Source: Pseudomonadota bacterium (lineage in GTDB: Bacteria; Pseudomonadota; Gammaproteobacteria; Burkholderiales; Ferrovaceae). From it: DNA of 64,000 nucleotides. The DNA lies in the NCBI GenBank assembly GCA_021798835.1, contig JAJZBQ010000002.1, positions 1 through 64,000 on the forward strand, in the 5' to 3' direction. The position numbers and the translations under genes were made by a program. The stretch's first letter is position 1. The number at the start of each line of letters is the position of its first letter. The notes under the pieces are model-generated. The model ran no database searches and was not told the origin of the DNA. It saw only the letters and a list, made by a program, of their open reading frames with translations. Shown in pieces: positions 43,131-52,122 of the stretch.

Positions 43131-45493
43131 GCGAACCCCATCTTTTTCAGATGCGCTTCGACTTTGGCGTTCAGGGTTGCCACTTCATCCGCCAGTTGCG
43201 GTAGCGGCTCGGCATAGCGTTCGGCCAGTTGCTTGATGCGCCCGGTCAGGGCTTGCGATACTCGGTCTAGCTCGGTCTGCACATCAGCCGCCAGCGTGGT
43301 GAGCCACTTGTCATCGACCACCAAGGTCTGGATGTCGGCAGTGTTGAGATTGACGTATTGCGCGGTGACCTTAGCATCGAGTTGCTTCTGCGCGTCCTTC
43401 ACTTTTTTGTTGGCAGAGGACTCCTGCTCGATGAAGGCGAGGTAGACGTTGAGCTGATTGCGCTCGTCGGCAGCATCCGCCTCGTGCTTGGTGTCCTTGA
43501 GGCGTGCGGCGACGGTAGCCTTGGTTAACTTGCCCTTGTCGTTCTTGGCCTCGCTCAGCAAACCCTCTTCGCCGCCATGCTCTTCGTCCATCTCTTCCAT
43601 TGACCGGGTGATGGCATCTCGCTCAACTTCCAGTTGTTCGATTGCATCGCGCTCGGCGGCAAAGTATCGGGCAATGATGAGTTGGGGCGGTATCAATCCA
43701 CTACCGGCATCCTTACCCGCTTCCCATCCGTCTCCGGTAATCAGGTAGGCATCGTCCTGCATCACCTCAGACCAGTAGGTCATCAGGTGCTGGTATACAT
43801 CGTACTTGTCGATGAGTTGCACCTCGGCAAAGGTTGCCAGCAGGTCTTCGGAGAGTTCTTCGATGAGCTGTTTGGGGTGCGTCTCCGCTGAGAGCGATTT
43901 CAGCCGGGCGGTGTTGTTCTTCTTCCAGCGTTGGAACAGGTCACTGACCGCTTGCGTGTAGGCGACGAATTCGGGATGCGCGAAGATGGTGGGCTTAACG
44001 ATGGCAGCAGCCACTTTCATCTGGCTATAGCCCGTCCGCGTGCCTCGCTCGAACAACTGCGTTTGCAGGGAGGGGAACACCTTCCAATAGTCGGACAGCC
44101 CCTCGATGTCGGCATTGGGGATGCCGCCTTGCAGATGGGCGGCGATGTCTTGCAGGTCCTCGGCTTCGGAGCTGTCGATGTAGCGCGGGATGTTCAGGTT
44201 GTAGTCGTTGGTTTCAATTTCCGCCACGCTGACCATGCGCGAATACTTGGCCAGTTCGAGCTGCTTGTTGAACACGTCCACGATTTTGTGGATGTCCTGA
44301 TGGCGCAAGCGGTTCTTGTTGCCGTCTTTGACGAAACCCTTGCTGGCATCAATCATGAAGATGCCGGTACGCCCCGCTGCGCCTTCCTTGTCCAGCACGA
44401 TGATGCACGCCGGGATGCCCGTGCCATAGAACAGGTTGGCGGGCAGGCCGATGATGCCCTTGATGTAGCCACGGCGCACAATGTTTTTGCGGATGCCGCC
44501 TTCGGCATTGCCCCGAAACAACACACCATGCGGCAGAATCACCGCGCCCTTGCCGGTGCTTTTGAGCGAACGGATGATGTGCAGCAGGAATGCATAGTCG
44601 CCGTTTTTCACGGGCGGGATGCCATCGGCAAAGCGGTCGTACAGGTCGTTGGCCGGGTCGAAGCCGTTGCTCCAAGCCTTGGTCGAGAACGGCGGATTGG
44701 CGACGACGAAATCGTGCAATTTGAGCGTGCCGTCCTTTTCTTTGAAGTGCGGGCTGGACAGGGTGTTGTCCTGCCAGATTTCTGCTGTGGGGTTATCGTG
44801 CAGAATCATGTTCATTTTGGCTAACGCAGCGGTGGCGTTGTCCATTTCCTGACCGTAGATGGTGACACCTGTTTTGGATTCGTCTGCCGCCTTCAACAGC
44901 AGCGAGCCGGAACCGCAAGTCGGGTCATAAATCGTTTGGCTTTGGCTCTTGGCGGCATTGATGCCGATGACCTTGGCCATGATGCGCGAGACCTCAGCCG
45001 GGGTGTAGAACTGCCCCTTGCTCTTGCCGGACTCGGTGGCGAAGTGGCGCATCAGGTATTCGTAGGCGTCGCCCAGGATGTCGTCGCCCTCGGCGCGGTT
45101 GCTGCTGAAGTTCAGGCCGGGTGAATCGAAGATGCTGACCAGATTGGAGAGGCGGTCTTGCATCTCCTTGCCCTTGCCCAGCTTGTCGGCATCGTTGAAG
45201 TCGGCAACATCAATTACCCCCTTGAGGTCGTTTGCCTCGGCAAGACGGGCGATGATTTTGTTAATCTTGTCGCCGATTTCCTTGTCGCCCTTGAGGGCCA
45301 ACATGTCCTTGAAGCTGCCGCCCTCGGGAACCTCAATCAGCGCATCCGCTTGCCCCGCCCACTTGTCCGACACGTATTTGACGAATAGCAGCACCAGAAC
45401 ATAGTCCTTGTATTGGCTGGCATCCATCCCCCCGCGCAATTCGTCGCAGCTCTTCCAGAGTGAGCTATAGAGTTCGGACTTCTTGATTGCCAT
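43121..45493 (-). CDS. hsdM: Type I adenine-N6 DNA methyltransferase HsdM
   Basis: 790 residues. N-terminal helical domain (YSSLWKSCDELRGGMDASQY), then the methylase: IYDPTCGSGSLLLKAADES (SAM site) and FVVANPPFSTKAWSNGFDP (NPPF catalytic motif). A long C-terminal extension with coiled coil (QLEVERDAITRSMEEMDEEH) makes it longer than the classical ~500-residue HsdM but typical for this subtype. First gene of the six-gene RM operon. Confidence 0.96.
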   Translation of the reverse strand: MAIKKSELYSSLWKSCDELRGGMDASQYKDYVLVLLFVKYVSDKWAGQADALIEVPEGGSFKDMLALKGDKEIGDKINKIIARLAEANDLKGVIDVADFNDADKLGKGKEMQDRLSNLVSIFDSPGLNFSSNRAEGDDILGDAYEYLMRHFATESGKSKGQFYTPAEVSRIMAKVIGINAAKSQSQTIYDPTCGSGSLLLKAADESKTGVTIYGQEMDNATAALAKMNMILHDNPTAEIWQDNTLSSPHFKEKDGTLKLHDFVVANPPFSTKAWSNGFDPANDLYDRFADGIPPVKNGDYAFLLHIIRSLKSTGKGAVILPHGVLFRGNAEGGIRKNIVRRGYIKGIIGLPANLFYGTGIPACIIVLDKEGAAGRTGIFMIDASKGFVKDGNKNRLRHQDIHKIVDVFNKQLELAKYSRMVSVAEIETNDYNLNIPRYIDSSEAEDLQDIAAHLQGGIPNADIEGLSDYWKVFPSLQTQLFERGTRTGYSQMKVAAAIVKPTIFAHPEFVAYTQAVSDLFQRWKKNNTARLKSLSAETHPKQLIEELSEDLLATFAEVQLIDKYDVYQHLMTYWSEVMQDDAYLITGDGWEAGKDAGSGLIPPQLIIARYFAAERDAIEQLEVERDAITRSMEEMDEEHGGEEGLLSEAKNDKGKLTKATVAARLKDTKHEADAADERNQLNVYLAFIEQESSANKKVKDAQKQLDAKVTAQYVNLNTADIQTLVVDDKWLTTLAADVQTELDRVSQALTGRIKQLAERYAEPLPQLADEVATLNAKVEAHLKKMGFAWK

Positions 45494-45841
45494 ACTGCTC
45501 CCTAGGGTATTTTTTTATTAACTGACGAATTATGCAGCACGGATTCAAATTTGAAGTGCATAACCTGACCTGGAGAATACCTGATTGAGAGTCAGAAATC
45601 CAAGTTGCAAATCCACGCCCTCTTCTCGCTCTTTTCAATCACTCCCTCTGCTGCCACTTCGATCAGATCGACAGATGCTGCTGCAATCGAGGTCTGCCTA
45701 GCCGTATGTCTGGGACATCAGGCATCTCCCCTCGTGTGAAAATTCGCGCATTTCCAAAGGATAACCGGGCTATTCCATCCGGTTTTGTCATGTATTTGAG
45801 GCATAAATCGGGATATGTGGGTAATCCTGCGAGAGGAAACC

Positions 45842-45937
45842 ATGCTGTTTACCATTGTTTTCCCTATCTGGACTCTTTTTCTGTGTGCCATTGGACCGTT
45901 TGTCGGTACCTATACTGAGAGACCAGAAGGGAAATAG
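45842..45937 (+). CDS. Possible 31-residue membrane peptide
   Basis: MLFTIVFPIWTLFLCAIGPF then VGTYTERPEGK: one hydrophobic segment and a charged tail. GAGAGGAAACC precedes the ATG, a strong ribosome site. No other gene is seen in the 474-bp gap 45494-45967 between hsdM and the HD gene. Could be a small toxin-like or regulatory peptide; unproven. Confidence 0.35.
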   Translation: MLFTIVFPIWTLFLCAIGPFVGTYTERPEGK

Positions 45938-45967
45938 TTGGGGTGCGACGACCATGCACTATATTGT

Positions 45968-46996
45968 TCAGGGCGTGGCGTGCTGATTGGTTTGGGATAC
46001 AGCCAAGGGTTCTGGTTGATAGGGCTGCCCACCCCGGAGTTTTTCATGATACCGCCCCCAGCCTGGATTCTCCGTTGAGCATCGCCGCATGATCTCCATT
46101 TGTCCCGAAGCCTGATCCAGGCCGGAAAGAAGAATGGCTTCGGCCATTCTGGGACTGCGAATCCCCAACCACTCCGGAGCATGGGCATGGCTGGTCAAGC
46201 AGTGCAGCAGGGCCATGTAGTGTTCCTGAGGCAGATTGTGGACCCTGTACCGGTTATGTGCGGCAGCAAGCCATTCGATGATGGTGACCTTATGACCAAG
46301 CAATTTGCCACGGTCAGTCAATTTCCAGCCGCCTGAAGCCGTTAACTGATATTCATCAGCTTTGCCCGCATCGTGCAACAACCCCACCAGGACGGCCAGT
46401 GCATGCTTGGATGGATCAGCATGTTTGATGGAATCGCGCATCCAGAGCGCCAGTTCGACGCTATGAATTAGATTGCCATTATCGTAATTATGATGGGCGT
46501 TCACGGAGGAAGGTCCCATGCAGTATCGCCGAAACCGTTCCCCGTTCCAGAAAACCGCATTGAACAGGAAGCGGTAGGCCCTGGGCAAGTTATCGACCAA
46601 CTCGATGGCCTGCTTGACCAGTTCCCGATCCTTGACCCATCCGTGCGGAACCATCCGGAAAAGATTTTCTTCGGGCTCAGGATGTTCTATCAGGACAAGA
46701 CGATTGATCTGGACAGCCCCATGGTGTGAAACGGGATGCATATTCCATCTGGGTGATACAAGACAAAACGGGTGGATGCGCGTGTCGGGCTGGCTTCGGG
46801 TCCATTCCACCGTCAGGCTGGCCTTGTCATGAAACAGGTGAGCCTTGTAACGGATGCAGCGCTCCTCCTGATGGTGGTTCAGGGATGTGACGCGAAAAAT
46901 GGTGGGCATGCCTTCAGTACATGGCGCTGTGATCGTGTTGGTCTGCGCGGTTTGATGGGTGGCCGGGAAAAGAAGAAGATTATTTTTATCAAGCAT
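45968..46996 (-). CDS. YhaM/TraI-like HD-domain protein (copy 2)
   Basis: About 342 residues; start ATG 46996 overlaps the integrase stop by 8 nt with GAGG at the right distance. HD core HHNYDNGNLIHSVELALWM, LVGLLHDAGKADEYQLTASG, RGKLLGHKVTIIEWLAAAHN, APEWLGIRSPRMAEAILLSG. This copy has the undisturbed layout; copy 1 carries a 22-residue insertion. Conserved coupling to integrase in both elements suggests a function in excision, transfer or maintenance, perhaps as a nuclease on element DNA or RNA. Confidence 0.77.
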   Translation of the reverse strand: MLDKNNLLLFPATHQTAQTNTITAPCTEGMPTIFRVTSLNHHQEERCIRYKAHLFHDKASLTVEWTRSQPDTRIHPFCLVSPRWNMHPVSHHGAVQINRLVLIEHPEPEENLFRMVPHGWVKDRELVKQAIELVDNLPRAYRFLFNAVFWNGERFRRYCMGPSSVNAHHNYDNGNLIHSVELALWMRDSIKHADPSKHALAVLVGLLHDAGKADEYQLTASGGWKLTDRGKLLGHKVTIIEWLAAAHNRYRVHNLPQEHYMALLHCLTSHAHAPEWLGIRSPRMAEAILLSGLDQASGQMEIMRRCSTENPGWGRYHEKLRGGQPYQPEPLAVSQTNQHATP

Positions 46997-48233
46997 GGTG
47001 TACCTCGGCATCATTCTGGTTAAAGACCGCAACATTCGGCATGTTCTGGAGTAACAAGCGCTCAAAGGCGCTGCCATCCTGACGGGTCAGATTGGGAACA
47101 TACCGGGAATACACCCGAAACAGCATTTCCGTGGTGGTGTGCCCCATTTGTCGGGCGATCCATTCCGGGTTTTCACCTGCGGCCAGCCACAATGTCGCTG
47201 CTGTATGACGGCAGTGATAGGGTCGTCTCATTTCCAACCCCAAAAGTCGTAACAGGGGATACCAAACCCGGTTCGTCACATTCTTGTGATCCAATGGCTT
47301 TTTGGCACTGTTACAAAATACGTAGGGTGACAGAGAACGAGTAGCCTGTTCCTGAAGTTTCAGGGCATCATAGACCATTTGGGTCATACGAATTTCACGC
47401 TGGGAGCCATCGTTCTTGGTGTATTCCTCCAAACCATCAACGATAGTCTCGCGGACCAGTATCAGTCTTCGCTCAAAATCCACATACTTCCATTTGAGCC
47501 CATCTACTTCAGCCGTTCTCATTCCGGTGAAGAATCGAACCGTGTAATACGGCCGGTAGTCCGGTCGGACCGTTCTCAGAATCAGGCTGACCTCGTCCAG
47601 AGTAAACGGGCGGATGTCCGTTTTTCGGTTCTTGAGTGCCTTGACACCTTGAAAAACTGTGCGAAAATTAAATCGGTCGGCCGCTTCATTGAGAATCTGG
47701 CGCAGAGGCTCAAAGATCTTGTTGATTCTTCGAGTTGATAGCGTTGTGGTCTTTCCCCGTGCTGTGACCTTCGACAGTTTGGCACGGAAGGAAAGAATAT
47801 CAGCCTTGGTGATTTGGTCGACCACCATTTCTCCGAAGTGGGGTATCAGTACCCTGTCGATATCGGCACGCATACCTTTGCGATAGGAGTTTCTCCATTC
47901 GACCTCCCGTTCAGCAAACCAGATTTCGGCAAACTCTCGGAACAACGGGCAGTCTGACGTTGATATGACCGCCCTCCTCTCTTGGGTCAAATCCTTTCCA
48001 ATCCGTTCGGAATGGGCAGAAAAGCGCTGCGCATTTTTACTGCCCGGGAAAAATTGGTCGTAGTTGAAATTCCCAGATGCGATGGTAGCCTCAAGGCGCT
48101 CGAGCAGTTTTTCCAGGCGCTTACGGTTTTGAATGGTGTCCTTGAGTTTGGTTTGCTCCCGACACCGTACCCCATTGTAGTGAAAGTCGACGAATAGTAA
48201 ATTGTTTTCCTTTCTTGCTCTGATGCTACCCAT
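46989..48233 (-). CDS. Tyrosine-type site-specific integrase (copy 2)
   Basis: 414 residues. Arm-binding N-terminus SIRARKENNLLFVDFHYNGV, catalytic Arg in FFTGMRTAEVDGLKW, HCRHTAATLWLAAG, QMGHTTTEMLFRVYSRYV. GGAGGGG precedes the ATG. The gene lies about 0.9 kb from tRNA-Pro(CGG), the predicted attB. It shares almost the whole core and catalytic domain with copy 1, while residues 1-100 are diverged, in line with the different iteron motifs beside each att. Confidence 0.94.
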   Translation of the reverse strand: MGSIRARKENNLLFVDFHYNGVRCREQTKLKDTIQNRKRLEKLLERLEATIASGNFNYDQFFPGSKNAQRFSAHSERIGKDLTQERRAVISTSDCPLFREFAEIWFAEREVEWRNSYRKGMRADIDRVLIPHFGEMVVDQITKADILSFRAKLSKVTARGKTTTLSTRRINKIFEPLRQILNEAADRFNFRTVFQGVKALKNRKTDIRPFTLDEVSLILRTVRPDYRPYYTVRFFTGMRTAEVDGLKWKYVDFERRLILVRETIVDGLEEYTKNDGSQREIRMTQMVYDALKLQEQATRSLSPYVFCNSAKKPLDHKNVTNRVWYPLLRLLGLEMRRPYHCRHTAATLWLAAGENPEWIARQMGHTTTEMLFRVYSRYVPNLTRQDGSAFERLLLQNMPNVAVFNQNDAEVHHA

Positions 48234-48456
48234 GACAAACCCCTCCGTTCGCCATTGGAATAGAGAGGGCAGAAATTCCTTTTTTCATGTCTTCTTCGAT
48301 CTTCTCCCAAATGAAAAGGATTTTTCGACCACCGAAAGGACGGAAGTAATGAACGCCTTCTAGAAGAACGCTGTCCTTGAGTTGGTTACGGATGGTCCAC
48401 TCGCTGTAGGGCAAAAGTTTTGACAGCGCTTTAGTGGTAAGGTAAGTTTGGCTCAT
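48226..48456 (-). CDS. AlpA/excisionase-like DNA-binding protein (copy 2)
   Basis: 76 residues, SQTYLTTKALSKLLPYSEWT and GVHYFRPFGGRKILFIW; nearly identical to copy 1 and overlapping the integrase start by the same 8 nt. Probable recombination directionality factor or int activator. Confidence 0.8.
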   Translation of the reverse strand: MSQTYLTTKALSKLLPYSEWTIRNQLKDSVLLEGVHYFRPFGGRKILFIWEKIEEDMKKGISALSIPMANGGVCHG

Positions 48457-48585
48457 GATTGATGCTCCTGGTCAAAGGGTTTATGATTAACATCCGAATT
48501 CATACATTATCGAATGTATGGATATATTAACACGTACGAAAGAAATTTGCAAACATTTTTTTTCTAATGTTAATATTTACATACG
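48457..48585. promoter_or_regulatory. Divergent operator region (copy 2)
   Basis: Contains a palindrome CATACATT-ATCG-AATGTATG at 48501-48520 and AACATT (48552-48557) / AATGTT (48566-48571). Very AT-rich. Likely bound by the Cro-like protein at 48586, controlling both directions. Confidence 0.5.
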
Positions 48586-48825
48586 ATGATCAGATTTAAA
48601 CTACAAGAGTTGATAGCCGAACGTCAGTTCAGGAATGGCGTTCGTGTGACCTTGACCGAGTTGTCAAAAACTACGGGGATCAACCGTGTAACCCTTTCTA
48701 AGATAGTCAACCAGAGAGGCTATAGCACGGTAACTGACAATATCGACAAGTTGTGCCAATTCTTTGGTTGTCAGGTTGGCGAACTCATGGAATATATTGA
48801 CGAGACCGACCTATCAGAAAAGTAA
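48586..48825 (+). CDS. Cro/C1-type small transcriptional regulator (copy 2)
   Basis: 79 residues: IRFKLQELIAERQFRNGVRV, LTELSKTTGINRVTLSKIV (HTH) and LCQFFGCQVGELMEYIDE. Same fold and position as copy 1, diverged in the recognition helix. Likely repressor of the xis-int-HD operon. No good ribosome site is visible, so it could be leaderless. Confidence 0.82.
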   Translation: MIRFKLQELIAERQFRNGVRVTLTELSKTTGINRVTLSKIVNQRGYSTVTDNIDKLCQFFGCQVGELMEYIDETDLSEK

Positions 48826-49008
48826 CGACCACGTTTAAGTACTGACCAGGCCAAGCGATTAGTTAGAAACGCCTAATTATTCAGAGCATTACATCAGTCT
48901 CGTAACGTTGTCGTCATACGTCGGCAAGATCGAGAGTTGCACGCTCAATATAGGCACGGAACGCAGTCGTCAAATCAACAATGCTTTTGATGGAGTTTGC
49001 CAACCTGT

Positions 49009-49051
49009 AGGCACATTTTTGGCACATGTTGGGCACAGACGGGCACAAGGC
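49009..49051 (+). repeat. Four helically phased GGCACA iterons beside the tRNA att site
   Basis: GGCACA starts at 49010, 49021, 49032 and 49042 (spacing 11, 11, 10). A shared motif AACGTTGTCGTCATAC lies upstream at 48904-48919. Same layout as at 9968-10116 but a different repeat unit. Likely arm or excisionase sites. Confidence 0.6.
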
Positions 49052-49134
49052 CACAATGATGGGGGATTCAAGATCGGCGAATGCAATGTCGATATTGAAT
49101 TTGTTGTTATTAATCAGATTCGTATGGTTTTGTT

Positions 49135-49214
<80 letters not shown>

Positions 49215-49340
49215 CTGAATTTGGGATTATACCGCCCTACCTGAAATTTGTCGGCTTTTTCGGCCATTCGATTTAAAAATGGGAAAAATCCTAATGACGT
49301 TGAAAATTAGCACATGATGCGCTATATTGGAACTTACAAT

Positions 49341-49378
49341 CAGGAACCCCATGATTCTTCAGGAACCCCATGATTCGT
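49341..49378 (+). repeat. 19-bp tandem duplication of the creA ribosome site and start
   Basis: CAGGAACCCCATGATTCTT (49341) is repeated as CAGGAACCCCATGATTCGT (49360). Each copy has AGGA and an ATG. The first ATG (49351) is 19 nt upstream and out of frame, the second (49370) starts creA. Confidence 0.85.
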
Positions 49379-49843
49379 CGTTTGGTTGCCCCGTTTATAT
49401 TGCTATGTTCCACCTTGAGTCACTCTGCTCACGCGGACCGGATCGGTGCCGTGGATACTTCCTGGAAGTTTTTGGGGCCAGACAACAAAATCATCGTAGA
49501 ATCCTTTGACGATCCTGACATTCACGGAATCACCTGCTATCTCTCGCGTGCCAAAACGGGAGGGCTATCCGGTGCAGTGGGAGTCGCTGAGGACAAAACC
49601 GAGGCATCACTGGCATGCTTAGCCACTGGTCATATAAGCATTGCCAGTCCGCTACCTCATCAGCAGGACATCGCCAAGATTAAAACTTCATTGCTCTTTA
49701 AAACGCTACATCTGGTGCGCATCATCGATCCTGCCAGGCAAACCGCAGTCTATCTTACCTACAGTGATAAAGTCATCGACGGAAGTCCAAAAAACAGCCT
49801 CAGCGTAGTGCCCTTGGGCACACCCGTAACCCTACGCCCTTAA
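49370..49843 (+). CDS. creA: CreA family periplasmic protein
   Basis: 157 residues with a signal peptide (LVAPFILLCSTLSHSAHA, cleavage before DRIG). Conserved CreA blocks: IGAVDTSWKFLGPDNKIIVE, SFDDPDIHGITCYLSRAKTG and TYSDKVIDGSPKNSLSVVPL. Function unknown in the family. The start region is duplicated, leaving an out-of-frame decoy ATG just upstream. First gene outside the island on the chromosome side. Confidence 0.9.
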   Translation: MIRRLVAPFILLCSTLSHSAHADRIGAVDTSWKFLGPDNKIIVESFDDPDIHGITCYLSRAKTGGLSGAVGVAEDKTEASLACLATGHISIASPLPHQQDIAKIKTSLLFKTLHLVRIIDPARQTAVYLTYSDKVIDGSPKNSLSVVPLGTPVTLRP

Positions 49844-49902
49844 AACACTAAAAATTCATTCCTTACGTACGCTTAACCAAAACAATAAAAAGTGAGCATC
49901 TC

Positions 49903-51153
49903 ATGAACGAACCCCCTACCAAAACCCTGGGCCAGCCAGTTATGATCATCGGTGGGGGGCGGGGTGGTTCTGCCTTGCTGGAAATGTTTCTGGAAGACGA
50001 GTGGGTCACCGTTACAGCCCTTGTCGATCCGAACCCAGAGGCAAAAGGAATAATATTGGCCCGCGAACGAGGCATTCCCACCTATCCCAGTATCAGCGCC
50101 GCATTTTCCCAGGAAACCTTGCACGAGAACTGCATCATCTACAATTTGACCCATGATGATTCCGTCATTGACCAGGTCGCTGCCCTGTCAAAACATCACC
50201 GGGTAACGGGAGGAGGAGAAGCAAAAATATTTTGGCAAATGGTCACTCACCTGCGTCATACCAAACATGAACTCGAGAAAAACCAGACCGAACTCCAGGC
50301 CATCATACAAAATGCCACGGACGGTATCATCACCGTCAACGAAGCAGGAGAAATTCAAGGTTTTAACCCTGCTGCTGAACTCATCTTTGGATACGATCAC
50401 AACGAAATCAAAGGAAAAAACGCCAACCGCCTCATTCCAGGACAATTTCCCTTACCAAATAACACGCCCGAAGAAAACAGCCTACTACCCGAACACAATC
50501 GTGAATTGATCGGGATTCGAAAAGACGGCACGCCATTTCCATTGGAAATGTCACTGTCCGAAATGGTCCTCGGATCCCTTTGTTACCGTGTTGGCATTGT
50601 TCGAGACATCACTGAGCGCAAGGAAACAGAACAACGCATTCAATTCCTGGCACACCATGACTTTCTGACTCAACTCCCCAATCGTGCCCTATTTCAAGAC
50701 CGATTGGAATGCGCGCTCTCATTAGCCACTCGGAACAAAACACTAATTGCCCTGTTGTTGATTGATCTGGATGGCTTCAAGGGTATCAACGATACATTGG
50801 GACATGACCAGGGGGACCTTTTGCTGGTTCAGGTTGCCGAACGCCTCAAAACGTCGGCTCGAAAATCCGATACGGTAGCACGTCTGGGAGGTGACGAATT
50901 CGCACTGATTCTCAACGATCTCAAACTCAAAACCGATGCTCAGCCTGTAGCCAGAAATATCCTCAAAAATCTATCTGAGCCCTTCTTGTTAAAAAATGAA
51001 CCTTGCAGTATCGGTTGTAGCATTGGGATCAGCATAGCCCCCCTTGATTCAAGAGAATTATCCACACTGATCAGGCAAGCGGACGAAGCCATGTACCAAT
51101 GCAAACGTTGGGGAAAGGGGCGTTTTTCTTATTGGGAAAATAATAAGGCATGA
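49903..51153 (+). CDS. PAS-GGDEF diguanylate cyclase with N-terminal Rossmann-like domain
   Basis: 416 residues. Residues 1-110 look like a nucleotide-binding Rossmann fold (PVMIIGGGRGGSALLEMFLE, VTALVDPNPEAKGIILARER). A PAS domain follows (ELQAIIQNATDGIITVNEAG to VGIVRDITERKE), then GGDEF (HDFLTQLPNRALFQDRLE, ARLGGDEFALILND, ADEAMYQCKRWGKGRFSYW). The active site is intact, so it should make c-di-GMP. The cytoplasmic Rossmann-like input is unusual; it may sense a dinucleotide or CoA-type ligand. Confidence 0.88.
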   Translation: MNEPPTKTLGQPVMIIGGGRGGSALLEMFLEDEWVTVTALVDPNPEAKGIILARERGIPTYPSISAAFSQETLHENCIIYNLTHDDSVIDQVAALSKHHRVTGGGEAKIFWQMVTHLRHTKHELEKNQTELQAIIQNATDGIITVNEAGEIQGFNPAAELIFGYDHNEIKGKNANRLIPGQFPLPNNTPEENSLLPEHNRELIGIRKDGTPFPLEMSLSEMVLGSLCYRVGIVRDITERKETEQRIQFLAHHDFLTQLPNRALFQDRLECALSLATRNKTLIALLLIDLDGFKGINDTLGHDQGDLLLVQVAERLKTSARKSDTVARLGGDEFALILNDLKLKTDAQPVARNILKNLSEPFLLKNEPCSIGCSIGISIAPLDSRELSTLIRQADEAMYQCKRWGKGRFSYWENNKA

Positions 51154-51292
51154 GTAACCCGTAACCGTATACCGAGACGAGTGGACAAAGCCACTGGCTT
51201 CAGGGAATATGGAAACAAAACAACCTGAGGGAAACTAAGGAGTTGATCAGTCAACTCAAGAAGAACCCACAAAAAACTTACCATGTTTTTCA

Positions 51293-51369
<77 letters not shown>

Positions 51370-51389
51370 AGACTCGTATTATGACACAT

Positions 51390-51830
51390 TCAACGAGAAA
51401 GGAGAAGAACGATCTGTTCCAACTCCTCCCGAACCGATAACCCCAGCGTATTTTCTTCAGCACCCTGGTTTTCTTCTTGTTTAAGCGCCTCCTCTTGCTC
51501 CGCTACCTCAGACAATATCGAGGAAGCCTCTCCGGAAATTGGAGAACCACCACGAAAACGTTGCTGCGATAGTTCATGACGAGCGCCTGTAATAGTGAAC
51601 CCACGCTCATACAATAACGACCGGATATACCGAATCAGTTCTACCTCACGAGGCTGATAGTAACGTCGGTTGCCACGCCGCTTTACTTGCCTTAACTGAA
51701 GAAACTCCTGCTCCCAGTAACGCAGTACATGGGGCTTGATATCACATAACTGACTGACCTCCCCAATAGTAAAGTAATGCTTGGGAGGGATCGGAGGCAG
51801 CGATGATTCAGTGCTGTTCTGTTTGACCAC
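51390..51830 (-). CDS. MerR-family regulator (downstream of ihfA)
   Basis: 146 residues; HTH with wing [40 protein letters not shown] and [20 protein letters not shown]. Such MerR-like proteins regularly follow ihfA in proteobacteria; the ligand is unknown. Start overlaps ihfA by 23 nt; last gene of the pheS-pheT-ihfA run. Confidence 0.9.
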   Translation of the reverse strand: MVKQNSTESSLPPIPPKHYFTIGEVSQLCDIKPHVLRYWEQEFLQLRQVKRRGNRRYYQPREVELIRYIRSLLYERGFTITGARHELSQQRFRGGSPISGEASSILSEVAEQEEALKQEENQGAEENTLGLSVREELEQIVLLLSR

Positions 51831-52113
51831 GGCGTTCCTCTACCATGGACTTCAACTTTTGGCTGGCATGAAACGTCACCACCCGCCGTGCCGTTATCGG
51901 AATTTCTTCCCCAGTCTTTGGATTGCGGCCGGGACGCTGAGGCTTGCTACGCACCTGAAAATTGCCGAAACCAGACAACTTGACCTCTTCCCCTTGCTCA
52001 AGACAGAGTCGGATCTCCTCAAAGAAAGTTTCCACGAATAACTTGGCTTCACGCTTGTTCAAGCCAACCCGTTCAAACAAGTGCTCAGCCAACTCGGCTT
52101 TGGTCAACGTCAT
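51808..52113 (-). CDS. ihfA: Integration host factor subunit alpha
   Basis: 101 residues: [60 protein letters not shown]. The proline-tipped arm (RPGRNPKTG) that intercalates DNA is present. Nucleoid and recombination cofactor; likely also needed by the neighbouring integrases. Confidence 0.96.
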   Translation of the reverse strand: MTLTKAELAEHLFERVGLNKREAKLFVETFFEEIRLCLEQGEEVKLSGFGNFQVRSKPQRPGRNPKTGEEIPITARRVVTFHASQKLKSMVEERRGQTEQH

Positions 52114-52122
52114 GCCTTTCTC

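Noticed and set aside
43931..44824. Long plus-strand open frame (297 codons)
   Set aside because: Antisense shadow of hsdM, an effect of the GC-rich codon pattern.
36467..45493. BREX or DISARM system
   Set aside because: No PglX, PglZ, BrxC or DrmA-type gene; HsdM, HsdS and HsdR are complete, so this is a type I RM operon.
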